From: Leptidea sinapis
Taxonomy: Eukaryota > Arthropoda > Insecta > Lepidoptera > Pieridae
Reading direction: 5' to 3'
Assembly: GCF_905404315.1 (NCBI RefSeq)
Contig: NC_066280.1
Location: 11,913,001-11,977,000, forward strand
DNA length: 64,000 nucleotides
This document shows, one piece after another, positions 13,138 through 24,500 of this stretch. Every line of letters starts with the position of its first letter. Positions within the stretch are counted from its first letter, which is position 1. A program made the translations under genes and the position numbers. The notes beneath the pieces were generated by a model. It made no database searches. It was not told where the DNA came from and was given only the letters and a program-made list of their open reading frames with translations.

Positions 13138-13490
13138 TTTTAGACGCAACTGTTGTGTAACACGAAGTTCGCCTCGTGTGATAATAGTATCACATGAGTG
13201 TTTTAATACCTAATTATCAACACTTGCATACAAGACTTTATCTAAACCCATAATATGAATCCTCTATAAAACATTCTGAAACAGTTAGCTTGTTACTAAC
13301 ATTAAAAAAGCCAGTCCTAGTAACCATTACATCATCCAAACGAGTGTTGTAATGTTGTATTGAATTTCATTACAACACTCTTTTGGATGATGTAATGGTT
13401 ATTACGACATTGGGTGTTTTAATGTTGGAATTAAGCTAACTGTTTTAGAATCTTTAATAGAGGATTTAAAGCATGGGTGTAGATACAATA
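13138..13490. mobile_element. Foldback element G, copy 1
   Basis: The core is a long palindrome: atctaaacccataatatgaa outward and attcaa-loop inward, with an inner arm pair attacatcatccaaacgagt and its reverse. An outer AT-rich arm (gttttaatacctaattatca) lies on the left. Confidence 0.85.
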
Positions 13491-13719
13491 TATTACAGTC
13501 TATTTCTAGCAACTAAATACATACACTTTTAGTATCCCAATTCGAAACGACAATCATCACCAACGCTTTCCGTTACAAAACCCTTATTAACTATATTCTA
13601 TTATAGTCTTTTAGACAAAATCGAGTAGATCATCAACACAGGGTTAAAACATTTACACTATTAATATATTGAAACCTATTTCCGCTTCCGTTTTGTGCAT
13701 CACATAATTGTTTTTTTTT

Positions 13720-13810
13720 TTATGGAAGATGATAATCGACTTATATTAATTGATAACCGCCGCTGAAATTCTCCTACAACACCAGAGTAATCACAGGAGC
13801 GTTGTCACCC
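13720..13810 (-). repeat. Decayed jockey-like LINE tail
   Basis: T-run followed by a diverged reverse copy of the family A tail, recognisable from the caccagagtaatcacaggag and gcgttgtcaccc segments. Confidence 0.55.
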
Positions 13811-14082
13811 ATTTAGAAAAGTGTACGTGTTGTCATTTTATAATTATCGAAAAATTATTTAATAAACAACATTATAGAGATCAATAATTAACAAAGAGAG
13901 CTAATGAGGTTCAATATTAGATATATCAAATTGAATTAAATTAACAATTACGACGAATGCCATGACAAATGAAAAGCACACTTCACCGCGGTATCGAATG
14001 ACAGCTAATTTAATAAATATTTAAAAGTAAAGAACTATCTAGACATTTTACAACAAAATAATGAGATAACCTTTATTCATTT

Positions 14083-14245
14083 ATAGATCTGGATAAACTG
14101 TGACAGCTATGAAAAAGTCGAAAAAAAATTGACGTTGACAGTTAGCCTCGAATTTTGAGCAATGCACGCACACTAACACAAAGTGACATACACATCGCGA
14201 GTGTAAGACGCAGCGTGTCACGCACACTGAAGTAATAAATAGGCG
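14083..14245. mobile_element. MITE E, right end lost
   Basis: Starts attcatttatagatctgg and contains gtgacagctatgaaaa-like and cacatcgcgagtgtaagacg segments. Confidence 0.65.
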
Positions 14246-14419
14246 AATGATAGTCTAGTTGTTTTTTGTACTTCAATGTTTTTCAGTGACGTCAATTATT
14301 CCGTATTAATGGCAGCACTTACATTATTATTACTATTATGTTATTTATAATCTTACGTTGTTCTGATGGTAGCCAGCACCACTATCGCTTATACAATCGC
14401 AGTGAAACAATCAAAATTT

Positions 14420-15800
14420 CAACATTAATGTACACAAACGTGGATGTTTTGACTGTTTATTTTGCTACAAACTTTGCTTACTTGATGTTTCCAACTTAGA
14501 TCTCTATCGATAGTCACACCAAGAAAATTTGTACTTTCTACATGGGTTATCATATTTTGGCCAAAATGTATATTCATCGAATCAGAATTGTCAATATCAT
14601 TATTTCTTTTATTGAAATGTATATATGTCGTCTTATTAAAATTTATCTGTAGATTATTTTGATTAAGCCATAATATTTTTTTTTAATAGTGTTATTAAGT
14701 TCTGATTCGTGGACACGTAATCCATCTCGTTTATCTGTGGTAACAATAACAGATATATCATCCGCAAATAGGACCGCTTTGTGGGATGTTACTTCTGGTA
14801 AGTCATTAATGTAAATTAAAAAAAGAAGAGGGCCAAGCACACTGCCCTGTGGTACTCCAAATTTATTTACTTTAGATTCTGATGTAAATATTTCCGGTGG
14901 ATGATTCTCTCTTTAGTTACCTCAACATATTAAGCTCTGTTAGACAAATAGGATCTTATCCAACTCTGTGCCAAACCTCTGATTCCATTATGTTCTAGCT
15001 TAGACAACAATTGTTCATGAGAAACGAAGTCAAAGGCTTTTGACATATGAAAAAATAAAGCTGAAGTATATTTATTTTCATTACGACCAAGCATAATATT
15101 TTTTACTAAATCAAAACAAGCGTGTAGCGTTGATTTTTGTCTTTGAAACCCGTACTGATTTATTTTTATAATATTAAACTGATTAAAAAATTTCATTAAT
15201 TTAGCGTGAATAATTTTCTCGAAAACCTTAGACAGTGAGGATATGAGGGTAACTGGCCTGTAATTATTTATATTACTTCTATTGCCCTTTTTAAAAAGAG
15301 GTTTTACTATTGATAATTTTAGTTTTTCAGGAAATACACCAGTTTGAATTGATAAATTAATTAAAAACACTAGAATGTCACTTAACTTTTCTTTGCAAGC
15401 TTTAATTACCTTTGTGTTTATATTGTCGTAGCCTTCTGAATTTGTATTCTTTAAACCTCATATTTGTCAGTAGGACACAGATATATTGAATTATTTACAG
15501 CGCGCCTTGAATTTGTCATCGATGTTTTATGATTCATTTTATTTGTCAACTCTATAAAATTACTGTTAAAAATTTGGGCTATTTGCATGGGATGTGTAAT
15601 AATATTATTATTATGTTCAATGAAATCAATATTGTGCAATCCAACACTAGAATTATTTAATTAGAATTCTTACTATTTCGTATGTATTTATCATTAATAA
15701 TCATAAATCCTGATATGTCTTTGTCCAACTCTCAGGTTGTGGCTTCATCTACAGGATCTACTTTACAGTTGATAACCTGCTCAATATTTGCATATTAGGA
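14420..15800 (-). pseudogene. Decayed LINE reverse transcriptase (jockey/CR1-like)
   Basis: Broken minus-strand frames carry reverse transcriptase landmarks in order. Near 15700-15790 is an IEQVINCK-VDPVDEAT segment. At 15451-15639 there is HNIDFIEHNNNIITHPMQIA. At 14930-15370 the segment GVFPEKLKLSIVKPLFKKGN, then NNYRPVTLISSLSKVFEKI, then MSKAFDFVSHEQLLSKL. At 14643-14840 the segment VLGPLLFLIYINDLP, then VLFADDISV with the catalytic FADD. Past 14640 another frame gives NFLGVTIDRDLSW. Several frameshifts and stops separate these, so it is not active. Confidence 0.85.
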
Positions 15801-16323
15801 AATTGACTTGAGATCTAAACAAATTCAAATCTAAACAATTTGTTATTTTTTTTAAGTGCTTATTTTGTGTAGAATGTGAATACAGCACGAAAATTATTTA
15901 AACTAAAATAAGTCAGGACTGACAATTAATTAATAACATTATAACATTGTTGGTTTGTATCTCATCATTATTTGAAAACGACTTAGCAGGCTCCAATACC
16001 TCAATAGTATTTAAAATTTCATTTGCATCATTCAATAAATACCAAATTAAACTATAATAAATAGAACTCCCAACTAAATTCTATTAGCCGTTTTGTTTTC
16101 CACCACTTTTGCAATGATATGTTGCCTTCTAAAGTAATAAATAGGCAAAATATTAAGTATGCAAGCATATTAATGGTGCGTGCGGACTTTGAAGCAAATT
16201 ATTATCAACGCATTTAGTTCTTCAGTCTAGAAAAAAAAGAAAATGCAACTTGGTTAATGTATTCACAACCATAGTCTTACAAATGCCAGGATCGCTCCAA
16301 GTGACAGTATAAAGATTGCCGCT

Positions 16324-16475
16324 TAAGAACGTTTTCACACGTCCGATCCGAATCCGATCCGTATCCGTGAAAACACGATGCGAAGTAGTCGTAGAACTAT
16401 TTCTATGGTAGTTTACGCACTAGATCCGGCTTCCGTCATCCGATATCTTTACGTCAACCGTTAGAAATAGTAAAG
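16324..16475. mobile_element. MITE F, partial
   Basis: Left end (acacgtccgatccgaatccg) and the agtagtcgtagaactatttc segment, right part degraded. It lies 0.5 kb downstream of the stop codon of the kinesin gene. Confidence 0.7.
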
Positions 16476-16991
16476 CGCTCATATTACAACAATTTACAAT
16501 GAGTCATATACAGTAACATATGCGTGCGCGTGAGTTTTTCTACGGACTTGCCAGACCTTAAAACCCAACATAGCGATCAATTCAAAATGGCGGAAACAAT
16601 TCTATTCATTGAATCTAACGCCAAATAATTCAATTTGTAATTTTTCTCATCTCAAGAGTAAAAATTTCAAAATAAATGAGACCAATGTTTTAAGCGTTGT
16701 AATACTAATCATAGCGTTGTATGAAGTTAATTTTCGCTTGGTAGGCTTGTACTGTTATTAAATCTTTACTAGAAAAAATGTTAACTAAATTCATTTATAA
16801 TATCACACATAAAAAAAATGCTACCCGCCGCTTACTTGCATTGCATCTTGACGATATAGCGAATATCTATTGTACCGCATTCAATCTAATTTGATTGTAT
16901 TAACAACGCCATGTTTCACCAACATAAAAACAACCGTATATCGGCAAAAGAGACGTATGCGCACGCACCGATGGTGGGTCGGTGACTTCGG

Positions 16992-17134
16992 CTAGTGGTG
17001 ATGCGATGGCTGGATGCGGCGAGAGATATGCTCCTCCTGCTGCAGCTTCGCGCGGAAGTCAGCCACCAGGTCGCGAGACTGTGCCAACACCGCCAGTTGC
17101 TCGTTCAGTAGCTCCTCCCATTGTGTCGCGTACG
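16992..17134 (-). CDS. Klp10A: Kinesin-13 last exon E16 with stop codon
   Basis: The exon begins after a ctcgtag acceptor, completes an alanine codon, and reads YATQWEELLNEQLAVLAQSR, then DLVADFRAKLQQEEHISRRI, ending QPSHHH and TAG at 16992-16994. The YATQ-x-E-x-LL and FRA-LQQEE blocks match the extreme C-terminus of KIF2-type proteins, so the gene ends here. I could not place the poly(A) signal with confidence in the AT-rich 500 bp that follow on the minus strand. Confidence 0.95.
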
Positions 17135-20100
17135 CTACGAGACCACAGTACAATAAATTCAAATAAATATGATACTTCAATAAATTCACTATGTTAAAAT
17201 TATCTTTAGTAAGATCGAAGCATGACTGAATCATTGATACGTCTAGATAGACTATGACAGCTGTGAAAACGTTGAAAAAATTAAGACTAGAGTTAACCTC
17301 CATTCTGACGCACACTAACACAAAGTGTCATCGCGAGTGTAAGACGTAGCTTGTCACGCACACTGAAGTATTATTCCTGGCTTGTTTTGATCAGTTGTCT
17401 AACAGCAAGAGACTCTATCTAGACGTATAAATTAACTGATAGTGAGTATATACATCGTGGAAACACTAGGCGACCCAATTCGATTATTTCTACTGATCCT
17501 TTTAAAAATGCTGTACGAGTTTCAATTTGATGACACCCCAGTACTGTGACGTATGTGGGCTATTCTTAACCGCCTCGACTTCAGAAATGATGACTTTTAC
17601 AATACGACAGTATGGTGTTTTTGTAAGTAAAAAGTTATGGAACAATTTCTTCGTTTATTATGTATAACACCCAATTTATTTCGACCGTGAAAACTTCTAT
17701 ATATTATCATTCCAGAATCGGTAAGTGCCCCCGCACCGCGATATGTCTCAGTTCGGCGTGATTCTGGCGCACACGGAGCGTATTATTTTACGTGTATTAA
17801 TAGTTTCCTTATAATTAGGAATATTCGACGGAATGTATCTGAAACCTATTAAAACAATCTATAAGACCATGCAAAATAAACCATCTTATAAACAAAATAG
17901 GGGTCACAACTTAGTAAGGAAATAGTGTGCCGTACGCCACTTTCGATAATCGTGTATCTGAAACATCTAGTGCCCTGGCGCACTTTCCGGTTTCGGAACG
18001 TTAAAGTGACAATTAATTTTTTACTGTTTAGTAAACTTGTTTCTAGTAAACAATTATGCTGAGGTCCTCATCATTGGTTCAGTCGCGATTATCTACTTTC
18101 TGTGAAATGGCGTCGCAATCGTAACTAATATAAAAAAAAAATACATAACAGTTGCATGCGAATGTAAGATATTCTTCAAAGTGAGATCAGTTAACGCTTC
18201 CACGCTGTATATATACATGTTAAAAACTGGATAGGGTGGTGCCCGACCAAGCCAATACACTTAGAGAGATAATAACCCTGTGCAATTTGAAATTTGTAAG
18301 AAATATGAGAATTAGACAAAAATTATAATAATAATGTTGATGATGATAACCTGGTAGCACCCGCATACCTAAACCGCATTAATTGTCCGACTGTCAATAA
18401 ATTATTTGTAATAAATCTATCAATTTAACACGTGCTAGTCAGTCCTTTAATATTCACCTATACAATGTTATCTTAGTTCAATAAAAGTTTCTCTGCAAGG
18501 AATTTCGTACCCGGAGCCTAGTGTGGGATTCAAAGGCAAAAGTAATAAAAACACTTTGTTCCTGTGTTACACATACAACTTTTCACCTCACTAGCGAAGA
18601 AATACAAGATGTAAGAATAATATTAATTTATTTTATGTTTTTTATTGTTTTACTTAAGTCTTAAAAACAAATGCATCTATACAAAAATAATAAACAACTA
18701 TTTGAAATGTAGACCATTATAAATATTTGAACATAATTGAGCAAAATCTACGGCCTAAACCACTCACTAAATATTTAAATACAACAGTAATTGACAAGTT
18801 ATAAAAAATAATGCTGAATTTCTAGCTCTTCAATTCTCATTTTATTTTAATTCTGGCGCATAATGATTGATGATATTTATAGATAAAAGCAATGATATAT
18901 CCCTCGGCTATCATAGTTATGACCCCTATTACACAACACGTCATTTAGAACCCGACAGTTGAGTGAAGGCAGGGCCCTTGCAAAATCGTCGTCATTGCAC
19001 TGGAAATCATCCACTAAATAGTCTGAACGTAAATACGGAGAGAACTATATAATGTTTTTAAATTACTATTTTTACAGCTTTATTTATTAGCAGTTACATT
19101 CGCTAAAATGGAAGAAGAGAAAGATTAAGATCAAGAGCTTAATTAAATTAAATCAAATCAAAATTTAATTTAATTTAATAATATTAATTGAATTGAATTA
19201 AATTAGATTATTGCAATGTGAAATATATACTAAAATAGTTTCTAAGAAATACTAAAACTTAACAGGCCAACAGTCTGAAATAAACAAATTTTATTTAATT
19301 TCATTTATTTTACTTTTATATTGAATAACTTTCAAGTACTTACTGATAATTCGATATAATATATTTATTATTTTTAAATAACAACATTTATTTATTTTAA
19401 TTTGAACATACGGGCGTTGATTTAAATTAATAGGGATTGCGACGTAAAAACGGTTACTGCACACCCACTCAAAAAACAACAAACGGTTCTCAATGAATTT
19501 TCGTAAAGAACTTAAATGGCTTTAACATCCCATTCGCCTTAATTTTGTTAACTAACATTATCTAATTAGGTACGTTCCTGATTTAGGGAAATGATTCCGA
19601 TTTAGGGAAATGATTCCTAAATAACTTGTAGTGTAATATGGGTCTTTAGACGTGTAATTCAGTTTAGTTTCGGAGTTATAAAAGCGATGGAATACGATTG
19701 CCGAGGGGTATGCATCAGACCTAGGAGGGCGGCGCGACGTGTTCCGCGGCCGTCTGTAAAGCGCACGCCTCGGATACGCTTTGAGCGAAACCAACGTACT
19801 CCTGTCAATCACACACACACACACACGTGTCAGTCACAGCTCCTTGCGTAACACGTGGCAAAGTTTTACATTTTTTTTTTATGAAAATAAGGGACGAGAC
19901 GAGCAGGACGTTCAGCTGATGGTAATTGATACGCCCTGCCCATTACAATGCAGTGCCGCTCAAGTTTCTTGAAAAACCCCAAAAATTCTGAGCGGCACTG
20001 CAATTGCGCTCGTCACTTGAGACATAAGATGTTAAGTCTCATTTGCCCAGTAATTTTTGTGTTTTTGAACAATCCTGAGTGGCACGGCATTGTAATGGGC

Positions 20101-21496
20101 GTCCTGCTCGTCTCGTCCCTTAATGTCAGTAAAAATAAAAAAAATAAAATTAAAATTGCAAGACACAAGAGTCTCTGGTCGCCAACACTCGAATGCTACC
20201 TTAACACATGGTGGCAGTACACATACCGTCCTGGTCGTAGTCCACATCCCTAGTCATAGTCAGCAGCTGCACGCACCGCTGATGAGCCAGCACCAGGTAG
20301 TCCGCGATCGCCTTGTGGGCATCTAACACTTTGTCTTCAGATTTTTGCAGCTCGTCGATAGCTTCGTGGAAGTTGAACATCTCGGCTGACATGTCACCCT
20401 CCTGTTAAATATCATTATCAATCAAATATATTTTTCTATATCTTCTATTCAAATTCAAACGTTTTTACTCAAAATAGGATGTGGTATTACTTATTGAAAG
20501 TCAAAAACTACCACCAATTCCAAAACACATATTCCTCAGACCTTTCTCAGGTCGAGGACGAGGCAGCAAACTCAGCGGGCTTGTTTTTTTTTTTCATAAA
20601 AAATATCAGTACAAAGTAAGATCGTACACATAAACTTATTATTGAATAGCCTGAGGGTGGTTGCTTCTTTCCCAATCTGTGGTATCATTAAGAAAATCAT
20701 TTATGTCATAGTAACTTTTAACACACAAAGGTTTTTTTACAATTCTTTTGAATATCATAATACATTTGTTTTGAATATTTTCTGGGATCTTGGTGTAACA
20801 GCATATACATCGCCCCTCAAAAGACCTACTAACTCGACTTAGCCGAGTATTTAGCATTATAAGTTTATGTTTGTTCCTGGTATTAACATTATGGTTATGA
20901 CAGTTTCTAGCAAATTCACTTAATGTACATACATAACATTACCAAGAATATATTAATAAGCAATGGAAGCATGGATTTTGATTGTCAGCGTTAATAAACA
21001 TGGATGCTTAGTATTTATAATAATGTTACAAAATTTTAACTAAAAAATTATAGTTTTATAACTTAATGGTGTTAGTCAATTATGTCAACAATTAAGTCAG
21101 CGAATGTCACAACCCACATTTCAGCCAGCAAACACATACCTATCTTAAGCCAAATTGTTTTAGAACATGATTGAAAAATTTATTGTTGTAAATGATTTGT
21201 TCTAGCGTATTAGTTTTTCTACAGCCATGCTTTAAATCCTCTATCAAACATTAAAACACCCATTGTCCTAATAACCATTACATCATCCAAACGAGTGTTG
21301 TAATGAAATTCAGTACAACGTTACAACACTCGTTTGGGTGATGTAATAGCTACTAGCGACTACGACTGGCATTTTTAATGTTAGCAGTAAGCTAACTGAT
21401 TCAGAATCTTTTATAGGGGATTCATATTATGGGTGTAGATAAAGTCTTGTATGCAACTGTTGATAATTAGGTATTAAAACACTCGTGACGTGATAC

Positions 21497-21542
<46 letters not shown>

Positions 21543-24500
21543 ATATAGTAATATATATTACATAACCCACATCCGTGTTTTAATAACTATTAACATGTCT
21601 AGGGTTGCAAAAGGGCCTTTTGTTTTTTGAAAAACGAATGGCATTTTGGTGAGTGTTAATTATATTCAAGTTCTAATTCATTTTTTTTATAATTCATTGT
21701 TACAATGGAATCTGCAAAAGAATAACCCAGTTTATTGTGTATTTTTCTAACGTTTTCATTGGATGGAACTTCGGTAGCCTATGATTGTTTTTTTATTATA
21801 ATTTTCTGTGAAAATCGAGATTCTTATACGATGTCATTCTGTAAATTGATAATATTCAGTTATATAAATATACAGACGGTATGTTGGAGTTCAATAAAAT
21901 ATATAAACATTTCATTTCTTATTGTTAATTAGGCAATTGCTATTATATAGAGCAACAGCCCGTGAACCCCAGACCTACGTTATTTTATAAAAGCTGATAG
22001 ATTGTCAGCGCATGCTCCCAACACAGGTAAGAAAGATGGACCATTATGGAGTTTGGGTTACAGTGGCTTTGGCAGGTAAACGGTACTAAAGGTGTAGATT
22101 TCAGTATTACCTTCAGAATATTACTAAAAAATACTCGTTACTCATTGCCAGACACTTAACATCGTGGCAAGCCCTTACCAGACACCCTTAATGTTCATGA
22201 AATTATAATTTTACTTATGTAATAAGTAGATGAAGAAAGTGATAAGAAGAAGTAAGAGCCTGCCAAACCCACTAACTCAAACTCCATAATAGTCCATCGT
22301 TCTTACCTGTGTTGGGAGCATGTGCTGACATTCTATTAGCTTTTATGAAATAACCGTAGTTCTGGAGTTCACGGGCTCTAAGACTAATAATGTATACAAT
22401 ATAATATGTATACGAAACTTGATATGGTTTGTAATATATGTTTAAATATTACATGCGATTAATTTGAGGGAGCTTCAGGGTAGGTATGTTTAATAATTGA
22501 ATCATAATTATGAAAAATTTCCACAAAACCAAGCGAGTTAGAGAGATTAGAGAATAGCTTTAATAATTTGAGAGCGCTTTGAACGCTAAAAACATAACTA
22601 CCTCTTCATAAGTATAGTAGCCGTTCTGCAAAGAGAAAAATATACAATGTAATATTACATAATCAATTCAATGGAGGTACACTTAAAATTCATTGCTCAG
22701 TACAAGTCGTGCAGAAATAATGTCTAATTGTGCAGGTGATTGTATATAAGAGCAAGTGAAAAGCAATAATGTGTACAGCGACAAATTGTAATCTATAGTG
22801 AATTAAATTCTTAGATCATCTGTACGTCTAGAAAGTGTGTGACAGCTATATAAACGTAAAAAAAATGAGATTGACACTTAACCTGTATTTTGAGCAATGC
22901 ACCCACACTAAGAGCGCTTTCGCACAACGTCCTATCCGAATCCGATCCGAATCCGTGAAAATAAATACGGTCCGGTGCAGTCGTTTACTATTTATAACGG
23001 TTGACTTAAGTTTTGAAATATTATTGGCAAACTCCTATAAAACAGTATTTTTTTACTATCAACAGAGCAACGTCTGTAGAGTCAGCTAGTATACTATAAA
23101 TTATAACTATAATATATAGAAACGATACAGAATTAATAGTGGTGTTAGCGAGTCAGAGATACACGAGGTATTTGTTGAAGATCTACATTTTATGTGCGAG
23201 CATGTCGTCATCCCACCGGGTGTGGTGTAATAATACCCACGTTGAGCGATCGTAGATGCGCCAGGTCGAGCTGCGCCGGTTCCATCTCCACGTCGGGCAT
23301 GGGGGACTCCGGCCGCCGTGGTCCGTCCGCCCCGAGCTCCTTCACTCTGGAAGGTCATACAAATACTAATATTATAAAACTGAAAAAATATTCCTATTAA
23401 TATTATAAAGGCGATTTGAGCCTATCTGTTACGCTTTTTCGCCTTATCTACTCAACCTATCGTCATGAAATGGTAAATATTATCGGCCTTACGAATAATT
23501 AAACTTGTTATAAAGTTTTATCTAAGAATAAACCAAGAATATGCAAACAAACGCGAGAAACTTAGAAGTCCGAAATAACCAATCGTAAGTAAAATGTCTA
23601 CTTGTAAACATTTTGCATATTCTTGGTTTATACTCAGGTAGAGAATAAGTCGCGGGCAGAAGCTATTTTAAATAAAATAAAAAAGACAGGTGGTCCAGCA
23701 TTATGCTAAAAATATTGGAGCTAATCGCTGGCACAACTGCTTTAGAGGTCCTTCCAGGTCGGACCAAGGTAAAGCGAACATGGTGAAAAAGCCTATTATT
23801 TTATCCAGCTCAATATTTCATAGAGGCAAAGCGAAAACGGAGACAGCGCCTAAGACCTCGGTTGGCATTCAGTAAGTTCCGCTGCTTACTCGAAGAAACG
23901 AAAAAGTGTGTGAAAATTGAATTGAAAACTTGTTTGCTCAGAGGAAATACGTGAAGTCTGTGAAATGAATGTTTGACATTTAGAATGTCTAATACATATT
24001 CGATATAAAAAATTACGATATTTTCTTAACATTTACAATTTATGATTAAATTATGAACTGCCTAATTAATGATAATAGTAGATTGTTAACCGAGAGTCGA
24101 AAGAATCAATTCCCGAGGTATTTAGAAACCCGAGCGCAGCGAGGTCGGCTATAATCCGAGTAGGAATTGATACTTTTACCCGAGTTAAACATTCTACTTT
24201 TCATTTCGAATATGAGGAAAATAAAACTAGTTGTGTATCTAAGCACAGATTAGTATCCCGCCAATTTATGTCGCCTTTTTAAATTTCAAATATGGAGCTT
24301 ATCACGTAATTGTTGCGGTTTATTCCGCTCAAAGATGTTTGCGCTAAGTTCACACTGGCTGTTTAGAAAGTCACATGGCCGCAGCATTTTTTTTTTATTA
24401 GTTCTTTTTTACATAAAACTCTTCACAGCAGTTCTATTTTTAAAGTTCATTCCGGCCCTTAGGTGGGAAGTAGTTTGTATGAGTTTTTCCCTCTCTATGG

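Noticed and set aside
13300..13400. Repeated palindromic units that recall a CRISPR or terminator array
   Set aside because: They are arms of one foldback element with copies scattered over 22 kb; there are no regular spacers, and the setting is a eukaryotic gene.
19811..19824. Short (CA)n run
   Set aside because: Too short to be a notable microsatellite.
23107..23358. 83-codon minus frame over exon E13
   Set aside because: Wrong frame; the kinesin frame (VKELGADG) joins E12 and E14/E15 with correct phase.
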